Assembly (NCBI RefSeq): GCF_024170285.1
Contig: NZ_JALJXV010000009.1
Span: 62,001-126,000 of the forward strand
Source: Natronocella acetinitrilica
GTDB lineage: Bacteria > Pseudomonadota > Gammaproteobacteria > Nitrococcales > Aquisalimonadaceae
Direction of reading: 5' to 3'
DNA: 64,000 nucleotides
This document shows, in pieces, positions 44,309-51,624 of the stretch. The position numbers and the translations under genes were made by a program. How positions within the stretch are numbered: the first letter of the stretch is position 1; each line of letters begins with the position of its first letter. Under the pieces are notes generated by a model. It had not been told where the DNA came from. It searched no databases and saw only the letters and a program-made list of their open reading frames with translations.

Positions 44309-44743
44309 ATGTCGAGGAATGATCCTTTCGCCGCCACCAGGTTCCTGCTGGAGATCGACGGTCTGGTCCCGGCCGGGTTCATGACCTGCACAGGGTTGGA
44401 AAGCTTCACTGAAATCATCGAGTACCGCGAGGGCAGTGACCGCGCGACTCTACGAAAGCTCCCCGGCTTGCACAGGCACGGCAATATCGTGCTTAGCCGG
44501 GGCGTGACGACGAGCACCGAACTGGCTGACTGGTACAGAACCACCCTGACTGGGCAGACAGAGCGGCGAAATGGTGCCATCGTGCTGATGGATGACGCTG
44601 GCGAGCCTGCTACTCGGTGGGAGTTCCGGGAAGGGTGGCCATGCCGTCTTCAGGGGCCTGATCTGCACGCCATGGAGAGCGCGGTTGCCATCGAGACGCT
44701 GGAAATCTGTCATGAGGGTTTGCAACGGGTCGGAGGGCGGTAA
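44309..44743 (+). CDS. phage tail tube protein, gp19-like (contractile-injection type)
   Basis: 144 residues from the ATG at 44309, with GAGGGAGG 5-12 nt upstream. It has the gp19/conserved-tail-region layout: DPFAATRFLLEIDGLVPAGFMTCTGLESFTEIIEYREGSD, then LPGLHRHGNIVLSRGVTTSTELADWYR and GWPCRLQGPDL, ending with a beta pair AIETLEICHEGL. These proteins form stacked hexameric rings of the inner tube in phage tails, eCIS and T6SS-like machines. It is not in a phage operon here: there is no sheath, tape measure or baseplate gene next to it. It overlaps the next gene by one base. Confidence 0.87.
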   Translation: MSRNDPFAATRFLLEIDGLVPAGFMTCTGLESFTEIIEYREGSDRATLRKLPGLHRHGNIVLSRGVTTSTELADWYRTTLTGQTERRNGAIVLMDDAGEPATRWEFREGWPCRLQGPDLHAMESAVAIETLEICHEGLQRVGGR

Positions 44744-45150
44744 TGCCAGGACCGTTGCGACGCCGGCTTGAAGCGGTAACTGACGGGCGCCCGGATGTCG
44801 TGCTGGATGTCCTGTTCGACGATGGGTTGTTGTATCTGACTCTACAGAACCTGGGGTCCGCTCATGCCCATGATGTGCATGTGCGCTTTGACCGTAGCAT
44901 CCGGGCGGTGGAAGGCACCCGGGATATAACGGCACTGGAGATCTTTCGGGATCTTGCATTCCTGCCCGTCGGCAAGCGCATCGAGGTTTTTCTCGATACA
45001 TCGGGGAACTTCTTCGCGCAGCAAGGCGATACTGAATTCGTCGCGCATATCCGTTTTCATGACGCCACAGGCAGGCAGTACCAGCACCGCGCGAGACACA
45101 ACCTGGCAGTGTATCGGGATCTCGGCTACGTCCGCCGCTCACCCGTTTGA
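44743..45150 (+). CDS. Ig-like protein coupled to the tail-tube gene, unknown
   Basis: 135 residues starting within the stop codon of the tube gene (TAATG), so both are translated together. The sequence reads like a beta-sandwich of the CARDB type: VLDVLFDDGLLYLTLQNLGSAHAHDVHVRF, then LEIFRDLAFLPVGKRIEVFLD and VAHIRFHDATGRQYQ. No signal peptide. Its function is unknown. Because of the coupling it could be a chaperone, adaptor or cap of the tube; this is inference only. Confidence 0.72.
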   Translation: MPGPLRRRLEAVTDGRPDVVLDVLFDDGLLYLTLQNLGSAHAHDVHVRFDRSIRAVEGTRDITALEIFRDLAFLPVGKRIEVFLDTSGNFFAQQGDTEFVAHIRFHDATGRQYQHRARHNLAVYRDLGYVRRSPV

Positions 45151-45251
45151 CAGGCATGGCCGAGAGTTATGGCCAGCGTGGTGATGGGACTAATCGGCTG
45201 GCCAAGCGGCGACGCAGCGCGTCCGCGAAGATTGGGATAGGAATCGGGGAA

Positions 45252-45899
45252 ATGTACCTGCCTGAGCATTTCGAAGAGACGCGGGTTGAAGAGCTTCACC
45301 GCATCATTGCCGAGTATCCGCTTGGCACCCTCGTGGTCAATGGGCCGTGCGGGCTCGACGCCAATCACCTGCCCTTTGAGTTGGACACCAGCGCCGGAAA
45401 GCACGGGCGGCTGATGGCGCATGTCGCGCGCGCCAAACCGGTCTGGACAGAAGCCAAAGACGGCGATGACGTGCTGGTGATCTTTCGCGCTGCGGACGCC
45501 TATATCTCACCGAACTGGTATCCCAGCAAGCATGAGTTCCACCGGCAGGTACCGACCTGGAACTACCAGGCGGTGCATGTTCACGGAAAGGTCAGCATTT
45601 TGGACGACGAGCGGTTCGTGCGGGGTGTTGTCGCGCGGCTGACGCGTACGCATGAGGCCAGAAGTGAGTCAGGCAAACGCCCATGGAGGATGACCGATTC
45701 GTCAAAGGACTACATTGACGCCAAGTTGGCGGCCATCGTCGGTATCCAGATCGATATCGAGAAGATGATCGGCAAGTCCAAGCTCAGCCAGGAAAAGGAA
45801 GAGAGAGACCGCATCAACGCGGCCGAGGAACTGCGCAAACGCGACGAGCGGATTATTTCGAAAGCAATGCTGGAGACTACCGGCAAGAAGGGCCGATAG
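45252..45899 (+). CDS. FMN-binding negative transcriptional regulator, PaiB family
   Basis: 215 residues from the ATG at 45252 (GGGGA upstream); the frame stays open upstream to 45147 but without family character. PaiB features: MYLPEHFEETRVEELHRIIAEYPLGTLV, NHLPFELD, LMAHVARAKPVW, SPNWYPSKHEFHRQVPTWNYQAVHVHG and IVGIQIDIEKMIGKSKLSQ. These FMN-binding split-barrel proteins act as regulators or flavin-dependent enzymes. The gene is not obviously linked to the tail-like genes and could be an insertion between them. Confidence 0.92.
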   Translation: MYLPEHFEETRVEELHRIIAEYPLGTLVVNGPCGLDANHLPFELDTSAGKHGRLMAHVARAKPVWTEAKDGDDVLVIFRAADAYISPNWYPSKHEFHRQVPTWNYQAVHVHGKVSILDDERFVRGVVARLTRTHEARSESGKRPWRMTDSSKDYIDAKLAAIVGIQIDIEKMIGKSKLSQEKEERDRINAAEELRKRDERIISKAMLETTGKKGR

Positions 45900-45943
45900 T
45901 CTCCGGGAAAACTGCCTAAACAGTCACTGCCTATGTTCCAGGC

Positions 45944-46393
45944 CTATTGCCCTGCAGCGTGGGTCGCAAAGCGGTTCAACGCTCCGGATACCTGCTCAAG
46001 TACCTGATCGCAGCCCACCAGACCATGCCGATCAGCCAGGTATTCGGCGTCGTTGTAGCCGATGTAGACCGTGCCGTCTTCTTCCCATATCAGGGCCTTC
46101 ATGGGCAGGTCGATGGCGACACTGCGGCCGCACTCCATGAGCCGGGTGCCAACCTCGGGGTTGCCGAACATCACCAGGTAGGTTGGGTCCAGTGTCATGC
46201 CGGCGCGCTCCGCTCCCGCGGCGTGATCGACCTCGCCGAAGACATTCATGCCGGCTTCGTCCAGCGCGGACAGCAGCCGCTCCACCGTGGTGTCGAGATC
46301 GTGCTCGCTCTCGACGGCTGTGAGCCCGTCCGCTGCCTGGGCCGAGCCGATCATCGCTGCTGCGAGGGCAACTGATGTGAGGAATCGTTTCAT
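45944..46393 (-). CDS. DUF302 domain protein, periplasmic
   Basis: 149 residues. Signal peptide (FLTSVALAAAMIGSAQA). Typical DUF302 sequence: VESEHDLDTTVERLLSALDEAGMNVFGEVDHAAGAERAGM, then YLVMFGNPEVGTRLMECGRSVAIDLPMKALIWEEDG. The DUF302 fold is a beta-alpha domain of unknown function that often sits near redox or metal genes. Complete. Confidence 0.9.
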   Translation of the reverse strand: MKRFLTSVALAAAMIGSAQAADGLTAVESEHDLDTTVERLLSALDEAGMNVFGEVDHAAGAERAGMTLDPTYLVMFGNPEVGTRLMECGRSVAIDLPMKALIWEEDGTVYIGYNDAEYLADRHGLVGCDQVLEQVSGALNRFATHAAGQ

Positions 46394-46443
46394 GGCTTGC
46401 TCTCCCTGTTACTTGAACCATTGCGACAGGTACGCCGGCGGAT

Positions 46444-46463
46444 CGTTCGAACTAGATCGAACG
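46444..46463. promoter_or_regulatory. inverted repeat upstream of the glycine-zipper protein gene
   Basis: CGTTCGA-ACTAGA-TCGAACG is a perfect 7-bp inverted repeat in the divergent region between the DUF302 gene and the gene at 46531. It may be an operator; no regulator is assigned. Confidence 0.35.
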
Positions 46464-46530
46464 CTCTATGGTTGATTGTGGGACCGCCGGCTAGCATCAG
46501 AGTCGGAAAAAATTGCCATGGAGGCGAGGA

Positions 46531-47385
46531 ATGAACTCACCGGGCGTGCACGATGAAGGGCTGTTGCGGGCGCAGGCCCCGGCATTGGGGATTGGGTCAC
46601 CCGGCACGGGGGGCGCTGGCAGCAGTGCGGCGTTTCAGGCCAGCATGGATCGCATGGATGCGGAAGGCGGGCCGCGTGCCCCGGGCGTGCCGGCTGATGA
46701 CGACCGTGCCGCGTTCGACAATGCCATTCGTGCCCTGGAGGCGCAGATCGCCAATGCCGGTGCGCATCTGGCATTGGATTCCTCCACCCGTGCGGCATAT
46801 TCTCGCAAGGTCGCCGAATTGGCGGATGAACTGCGCGGGCAGGCTGCCAGCGGCCAGATCACCTGGCGTCAGGCGGCGGAACAGGCGACCGAGGCCAGGA
46901 ACCTCACCATGGAATCCATGCGCTGGCGCAGCACGCCTGTTGGTCAGGCCATGGCCGAGAGCCTCAAGAGCCAGGGACGCACCTTCAATGAACTCATCGC
47001 CCGCAAGACCCAGCAGCTTTACGGCAATAATGCCGACTTCAACCGGCTCACCGAAGCCCAGCGCAGCGCTGTCTACGGGGAAGTGGTCAAGTCCGCCGGC
47101 AAGTCGAATCCACGGATCGACGCCCAGATGCGTAACCTGTCCCATGCTGGCCGTGGCCTTGTCGGTTTCTCTCTTGCGCTGTCCGCCTATACGGTGATGA
47201 CGGCGGAGGACAAGGGCGAAGCTGTCCGCAGGGAGGCGGCAATCACTGGCGGCGGCGTCCTCGGCGGGCTGGCCGGCGGCGCTGCCGCCGGGCTCGCTTG
47301 CGGGCCGGGTGCGCCGGTCTGCGTGGGTATTGGTGCCTTCGCGGGCGGCGCGGCGGCGGCATTCGGCGTGGCAAGTTTCTGGTAG
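46531..47385 (+). CDS. candidate secreted effector with C-terminal glycine-zipper membrane segment
   Basis: 284 residues from the ATG at 46531 with GAGGCGAGGA just upstream. No signal peptide. Residues 1-55 are flexible and rich in Gly, Ala, Pro; 60-215 are helical (AAFDNAIRALEAQIANAGAHL; RKVAELADELRGQAASGQIT; QAAEQATEARNLTMESMRW); the last 75 residues hold a hydrophobic helix (GLVGFSLALSAYTVM), a charged turn (AEDKGEAVRREAA), and a glycine-zipper pair with GGGVLGGLAGGAAAGLACG and GIGAFAGGAAAAFGVASFW. That build resembles pore-forming toxin or effector tails that enter membranes without a leader. It is followed 6 bp later by a small gene. Effector function is inference. Confidence 0.6.
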   Translation: MNSPGVHDEGLLRAQAPALGIGSPGTGGAGSSAAFQASMDRMDAEGGPRAPGVPADDDRAAFDNAIRALEAQIANAGAHLALDSSTRAAYSRKVAELADELRGQAASGQITWRQAAEQATEARNLTMESMRWRSTPVGQAMAESLKSQGRTFNELIARKTQQLYGNNADFNRLTEAQRSAVYGEVVKSAGKSNPRIDAQMRNLSHAGRGLVGFSLALSAYTVMTAEDKGEAVRREAAITGGGVLGGLAGGAAAGLACGPGAPVCVGIGAFAGGAAAAFGVASFW

Positions 47386-47391
47386 GGGCGC

Positions 47392-47865
47392 ATGGTGCAA
47401 CGGGCGACCGGGTTCGAAGCACGGTTGGTGGATGGGGCTCGGGATGCGGCTGCGCTCTGCAGCGAGGTCTGGCTTTCAGGTCAGCCGTTTGGCGGCCAGC
47501 TTGAGGGCGCCGTTCTTGAGGCAGCCGTGCAGGCCGATTCAGGAATGTATCTGCTGTTCCTGACCGACGATGTTCCCCACGAGGACTTTCTTCATGTTCA
47601 CCTGCTCAGCGCGGAAGGCGATCTGCTGGACAGTGCTTCCCTGGGGTATCCCTATGCTACCGGCACGTTCTCGTTGCTGGAGCTTGAGCCGCCAGACCGC
47701 ATCCGGTTCGGCTTCTTCGGCGAGACGGATTGGATTGTCGAACTGCTGCCCAGGCCAGAGTTGTGCCTGCCGCTTATCGCCGAGCCCCGCGGGGTGCGAC
47801 GCGCACTGCGGCTGCGCCGTCACTTCAGGATTCATGGAGATCCCCGGCGGGCAGGGCGTTCCTGA
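47392..47865 (+). CDS. small partner protein of the glycine-zipper protein, unknown
   Basis: 157 residues, 6 bp after the preceding gene with AGGGG as ribosome site, so cotranscribed. It looks like a beta-rich cytoplasmic domain: GMYLLFLTDDVPHEDFLHVH, DLLDSASLGYPYATGTFSLLELE, RIRFGFFGETDWIVELL, and a basic tail RGVRRALRLRRHFRIHGDPRR. No family is recognised and no membrane segment is visible. By position it could be an immunity protein or effector chaperone; a cytosolic chaperone fits the lack of a membrane segment better. Both are inference. Confidence 0.6.
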   Translation: MVQRATGFEARLVDGARDAAALCSEVWLSGQPFGGQLEGAVLEAAVQADSGMYLLFLTDDVPHEDFLHVHLLSAEGDLLDSASLGYPYATGTFSLLELEPPDRIRFGFFGETDWIVELLPRPELCLPLIAEPRGVRRALRLRRHFRIHGDPRRAGRS

Positions 47866-47910
47866 TCATCCGAAAGAGGCGGTGCTGTAACGAACCGCAC
47901 CAGCAACACT

Positions 47911-48150
47911 TCAGCCGCTTATTTCGTAATGAACCGCGCCCGCATGCTGCCGAAGTGGCTTTTCCCATGGTTGCTCCCGCAGTGCGAGCTTGCCATCGTC
48001 ATAGCCGCGCATGCGGTGATTCGCCAGGGTCTGGGGAAGAAACGTGAAATCCTTGGCCCAGAAGCGGTAGGCCTGGCGCCGAGCGGTGTCTGGATTCCGG
48101 ATCAGGGCGTCAGCCGATATCGTGGTGGCGGCTAGGTTTACGGGAACTAC
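47911..48150 (-). pseudogene. coding-like fragment, possible remnant
   Basis: On the minus strand about 75 codons with normal third-position GC read TISADALIRNPDTARRQAYR, FWAKDFTFLPQTLANHRMRG and YDDGKLALREQPWEKPLRQH before a stop at 47911. There is no in-frame start near: an ATG (MRSSRKPSRHHDIG) lies in another frame and stops. This looks like a gene truncated or frameshifted at its 5' end. I do not recognise the family. Confidence 0.35.
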
Positions 48151-48210
48151 GCATGGAGTCCGTTGACTGCTATTGGAACACTGGCGTTTTTTCCATCGCG
48201 AGGATCCGAT

Positions 48211-48897
48211 ATGCACCGCAATAACCGACGTTCCCGTCAGTTCGATCTGTCGCGGCTCCGGGCTGTATCGTGCGCCTTTCTGCTGGGTCCGCTGCTGCTT
48301 GCCGCCGGTGCAGCGCATGGTGCGGAGCGCACCTTCGAGCCTGCCGATATCGTCGACTGGGACAATCATTCCTTCGAGGGGGAGACCCGTTACGATCTGG
48401 TGGAGATCGACGGCCGGCCCGCCGTGCATGCTGTATGCACCGACTCCACGGCGTCCGGGCTCTTTTTCCGCGAGGAAATCGATCTCGAGCAAACCCCGAT
48501 TATCGAGTGGTCCTGGCGGGTTGACGAGGTGTTCGACGATCTCGACGAGACGGTGAGGGCGGGGGATGATTATCCGGCGCGGCTCTATGTCGTGGATGAG
48601 CGAACCGTCCTGCGCTGGCGCACCCGCGCATTGAATTACGTCTGGAGTTCGGACATGGAGCAGGGCGCCGATTGGCCCAATGCCTATGCCTCCCAGGCTC
48701 GTATGATCGCGGTGCGGTCCGGCACCGAAGACGGCGGCACCTGGGTCACCGAGCGGCGCAACATCCGGGATGATTTCCAGCGCTTTCACGACCAGGACAA
48801 GACATCCATCAACGCAATCGCGATCATGACCGACTGTGACGACACCGGCCAGGAGGCCGAGGCCTGGTACGGAGAGATTCGTTTGCTGGCGGAGTGA
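48211..48897 (+). CDS. DUF3047 family secreted protein
   Basis: 228 residues from the ATG at 48211 with GAGG 7 nt before. Signal peptide (CAFLLGPLLLAAGAAHGAE). DUF3047 markers: IIEWSWRVDEVFDD, DDYPARLYVVDERT, ALNYVWSSDMEQGADWPNAY and INAIAIMTDCDDTGQEAEAWYGEI. The family is periplasmic with a concanavalin-like beta sandwich and no known activity. It ends 5 bp before the GST gene, suggesting one transcript. Confidence 0.87.
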   Translation: MHRNNRRSRQFDLSRLRAVSCAFLLGPLLLAAGAAHGAERTFEPADIVDWDNHSFEGETRYDLVEIDGRPAVHAVCTDSTASGLFFREEIDLEQTPIIEWSWRVDEVFDDLDETVRAGDDYPARLYVVDERTVLRWRTRALNYVWSSDMEQGADWPNAYASQARMIAVRSGTEDGGTWVTERRNIRDDFQRFHDQDKTSINAIAIMTDCDDTGQEAEAWYGEIRLLAE

Positions 48898-48901
48898 CGA
48901 T

Positions 48902-49642
48902 GTGACGGAGCAAGCCCCCAGCCTACGCCTTTACCATTCGCCGGACAGCGCCAGCGTGGTGGTCAAATTGGCGCTGGAGGCTTCTGGCACGGCATACGAC
49001 TGCGTTGTCGTTGATCGCGCCGCCGGAGAGCAACGCGGCGACACCTTTCGTGCGTTGAATCCCCAGGGGCTGGTTCCGGTGCTCATCGACGATGGCGACG
49101 TGCTCTACGAGACTGGTGCGATACTTCTGCAACTCGTGGATACCCATGGAGCGCCGGGGCCGCGGCCGGGTGCCGCGAAACGCGCGCAGTTCTACAAGTG
49201 GCTCTTCTTCCTCAGTAACACCGTGCATGCCGACCTTCGCGTGGCCTTCTATACGCACCGCTACACCGTAAATCCCGATTGTGTGGAGGCTGTTCGCGCA
49301 GCTCTGTGTGAGCGGCTGAGACAGCACTTCACGCTGCTGGACAGCGCACTGGCCGACTCATCGGGTGACTGGCTCATGGGGCGGGAGCAGACAGTGGCAG
49401 ACTTCTACCTTGCCGCCTGTGCCCGATGGGCCGCGCTCTATCCGTTGGATGCGCCGGTTTGCGGCAAGGAGCCGGCTCGCCTGAAACACGTACGAGTCTG
49501 GCTCAAGCGTCTGGAGCAAGTGCAGGAAGTGAAGCGTGTTTTTGCCAGTGATGGCGTCAGCGGGGACGTTTTCACCAAGCCTGATTATCCGCCGGGAATC
49601 GAGCGCTTGCTGCGCAGTGCGGGGCCCGGGAAGGAGTGCTGA
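48902..49642 (+). CDS. glutathione S-transferase family protein
   Basis: 246 residues from a GTG at 48902; GGAG stands 7-10 nt upstream inside the end of the DUF3047 gene. N-terminal thioredoxin-like domain: LRLYHSPDSASVVVKLALEASGTAYDCVVVD with the Ser of SPDS as catalytic residue, then LNPQGLVPVLIDDGDVLYETGAILLQLVD (cis-Pro loop and glutathione contacts). C-terminal helical domain with LMGREQTVADFYLAACARWA. Cytosolic; substrate unknown. Confidence 0.9.
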   Translation: MTEQAPSLRLYHSPDSASVVVKLALEASGTAYDCVVVDRAAGEQRGDTFRALNPQGLVPVLIDDGDVLYETGAILLQLVDTHGAPGPRPGAAKRAQFYKWLFFLSNTVHADLRVAFYTHRYTVNPDCVEAVRAALCERLRQHFTLLDSALADSSGDWLMGREQTVADFYLAACARWAALYPLDAPVCGKEPARLKHVRVWLKRLEQVQEVKRVFASDGVSGDVFTKPDYPPGIERLLRSAGPGKEC

Positions 49643-49644
49643 CG

Positions 49645-49669
49645 ATGCCCCCCGGCGGGCGGGGGGCAT
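49645..49669. terminator. hairpin between the GST gene and the small secreted protein gene
   Basis: ATGCCCCCC / GGGGGGCAT, 9-bp stem with a 7-nt GC-rich loop, between convergent genes. No T tract on either side, so Rho-independence is doubtful. Confidence 0.5.
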
Positions 49670-49684
49670 GGCCAGTCGATGAGA

Positions 49685-49966
49685 TCAGCTTCCTCCTCGA
49701 AAGGGGTAGTCGGGGGCAGTCCAGTCGAAGCTCACGGCTTGGTCCCGCTCGGCGATCCGGCGGTCCGGATGGCCGAGGCCGAGGTGGGAGTAGACTTCCT
49801 CGTCCACCGGCGGGACATCCGCGAGGGAAATGGCCACGTCGATCGTGGTCTGCGTCGTGGCAGGCAGTCCGAGTGTCCAGTAGACATCGACCTGTTCGGA
49901 CGACATGGCGGAAGAGGATGCGCCGGCCAGCAGTGCTGAGGCGATGGTGGCGATTAATGTTTTCAT
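49685..49966 (-). CDS. small secreted protein, unknown
   Basis: 93 residues from the ATG at 49966 with TTGGAGG 7 nt upstream. Signal peptide KTLIATIASALLAGASSSAM, then a mature part of about 70 residues (DVYWTLGLPATTQTTIDVAI; PPVDEEVYSHLGLGHPDRR) with no Cys. The family is not recognised; the EVYSHLGLGH segment resembles short secreted DUF-type proteins. Convergent with the GST gene. Confidence 0.7.
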   Translation of the reverse strand: MKTLIATIASALLAGASSSAMSSEQVDVYWTLGLPATTQTTIDVAISLADVPPVDEEVYSHLGLGHPDRRIAERDQAVSFDWTAPDYPFRGGS

Positions 49967-50078
49967 GACGGGCCTCCAATGAATCGTGTTTGATTCCATT
50001 CGCTCGTCGAATGGTGATTTCATTGTTGACCTTTTCGCGCCTTTTCACTATTCGCTATTTTACGAATCGTAATTACCA

Positions 50079-50110
50079 CAATAAAAAATAGCACCGCGAT
50101 TAGGCGGTGC
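50079..50110 (-). terminator. intrinsic terminator, minus strand
   Basis: GCACCGC / GCGGTGC (50091-50110), 7-bp stem with a 6-nt loop; on the minus strand it is followed by TATTTTTTATTG. A good intrinsic terminator for the fragment and sulfotransferase gene upstream on that strand. Confidence 0.75.
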
Positions 50111-50172
50111 TTAAGGGCGCCCCTCAAAGAAAAGTCTACGCTGTTGCGGAAGCCTCGGATTTTTGCAACGCA

Positions 50173-50260
50173 TTAGCGTTCACGAAAACGTTCCTGCTCG
50201 ACTTTCATGTACTCAACCAGGGTCGCCAGATCCTCCGAACCCCACTCAAATGGCACCGAG
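50173..50260 (-). pseudogene. stranded C-terminal coding fragment
   Basis: The minus strand reads SVPFEWGSEDLATLVEYMKV EQERFRER and a stop at 50173, followed by a good terminator. There is no start codon: its upstream side abuts the repeat copy at 50261-50317. It is the end of a gene cut by that repeat, either the original end of the sulfotransferase gene or of another lost gene. Confidence 0.5.
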
Positions 50261-50317
50261 CCTAGCATCACGAAAAATCCGTATGTAACGCAGCGGCGTG
50301 AATACTTCAGCGCTTCC
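50261..50317. repeat. solitary arm of the palindromic repeat element
   Basis: 57 bp matching 24109-24165 with 54 identical bases. It is flanked by GCACCGAG on the left and CTCGGTGC on the right, a perfect 8-bp inverted repeat around the element. It provides the stop codon of the sulfotransferase frame. Confidence 0.8.
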
Positions 50318-51551
50318 CTCGGTGCACTTCGGTCATGCCGAAATCATGGTCGGGCCATTGCGTCAGCAGTGGGCCGATGTGTTTCGAGAAGCGGTGCCAG
50401 CGACCAATGGAGCGCTGGTGAGGTGGCTCACGAACCTGCCAGCGACTGGCGCTTGTCACTGGCTGCGAATTCTTGAAATACCCGAGGCACGACGCATCCC
50501 AGGGCAGGCCACAATGGTCGAGCACACCCTTCATGACCAAGGCCGGTTCGCGCACCAGGGCTTCGTAGTCCACTTCGTGAAGCATCCCCGGCGGCAGCGC
50601 TGCCCGCCAGTGCGTCATCAGGCGCTCGTAGAGACGGTAGGCAGTGACCAGTCGCTCAAGGCTGTAGGTGAACGACTGGCCGCGCTGGAAGTGGGTGGTA
50701 AAGCAGGAGACGCAGGTATCGAGTGGACTGCGCCGGGTGTGGATGATGCGCGCCGTTGGCAGCACCTGCGCCACCATGCCGGCACGGAGATAGTTGCTGG
50801 GCAGCTTGTCCACGATGCGTCTGCCCTTTCCCACGTCCACCCTGCAGGCGTCTCTGTAGGCAGCCGCAAGACGCCTCCTGTCACCCGCGATGAGGCGGGA
50901 GCAACCCACGGCGAAACTGCTGTGCGCGCTGATGTCCCGTAACGTCTGGGCCATGACCAGGAGATCATCGCGCTCGCCGCCGCCCACCAGTGCGGGATGG
51001 GCGGCAAGCATTTCATGGAGGAGCGTTGTTCCGGAACGCGGCATGCCGATGATGAATATTGGCCCCCTTGGCTCGGCCAGCGGCGTCTGTGCCAGACAGT
51101 CCGGTGAGAAGGCAGTCTTGATGGCGTTCGTTTCCCGTTCCAGCGTGTCGCCATCGAAGGGGCGTTGGCCGGCAATGATCGTGTTGGCTTCCTCGTAGGC
51201 AGCAAATGCACCATCGGAATCATGGTGACGATCGCGCTCCCGAGCAATGGCGAAAAGCAGGAGCGCGCGCTGTTCGCTGTCATCGGGCGTGTCTCGGACT
51301 AGCATCGGAAGCCGTCTGTACTCGAGGTCGCTCAACCGCCCCAACTCCGACAAGCCATGCCATGCCGCGCCGCAGCTTGTGTCATCCTGCAGCGCCGCGC
51401 GGTATGCCTTCTCGGCGGAGCCGGCGGCGTTGAGTTGCTCATGGATGGCTCCTGACCGAAGCAGCCAGGCGATTCGTCCCTGGCCGGTCCTGGCCCTCTT
51501 GGCCTCTCGCCTGCAATGCGCAAGAGCCTGCCGGGCTGTTGGCTGCTTCAT
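50307..51551 (-). CDS. sulfotransferase family protein with N-terminal TPR-like region
   Basis: 414 residues from the ATG at 51551, with AGGAGGGAG upstream; the longer open frame runs back through a palindrome. Residues about 1-150 are helical TPR-like repeats (AGSAEKAYRAALQDDTSCGAAWHGLSELG). A Sulfotransfer_3-type domain follows with the PAPS 5'-phosphate loop IFIIGMPRSGTTLLHEMLA and 3' site RSPLDTCVSCFTTHF. The catalytic domain seems complete up to RWHRFSKHIGPLLTQWP; the last residues (HRGKR) come from the repeat element. Substrate unknown. Confidence 0.85.
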   Translation of the reverse strand: MKQPTARQALAHCRREAKRARTGQGRIAWLLRSGAIHEQLNAAGSAEKAYRAALQDDTSCGAAWHGLSELGRLSDLEYRRLPMLVRDTPDDSEQRALLLFAIARERDRHHDSDGAFAAYEEANTIIAGQRPFDGDTLERETNAIKTAFSPDCLAQTPLAEPRGPIFIIGMPRSGTTLLHEMLAAHPALVGGGERDDLLVMAQTLRDISAHSSFAVGCSRLIAGDRRRLAAAYRDACRVDVGKGRRIVDKLPSNYLRAGMVAQVLPTARIIHTRRSPLDTCVSCFTTHFQRGQSFTYSLERLVTAYRLYERLMTHWRAALPPGMLHEVDYEALVREPALVMKGVLDHCGLPWDASCLGYFKNSQPVTSASRWQVREPPHQRSIGRWHRFSKHIGPLLTQWPDHDFGMTEVHRGKR

Positions 51552-51573
51552 GGATGCTCCCTCCTGGCGGCAA

Positions 51574-51607
51574 AGATGGGTAACGTCTCCATGGACGTTA
51601 CCCATCT
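51574..51607. terminator. 14-bp perfect inverted repeat between porin and sulfotransferase genes
   Basis: AGATGGGTAACGTC / GACGTTACCCATCT with a 6-nt TCCATG loop. It follows the porin stop in the minus direction, with only a TTT after it, so a terminator or RNA-processing structure is likely. It could also separate expression of the strongly made porin from the sulfotransferase. Confidence 0.6.
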
Positions 51608-51624
51608 CTCCCAGGCATGCGTTG

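Noticed and set aside
47911-48789. 292-codon minus-strand frame across the DUF3047 gene
   Set aside because: Most of it is antisense to the DUF3047 gene. Only the last 75 codons, outside that gene, look coding and are listed separately.
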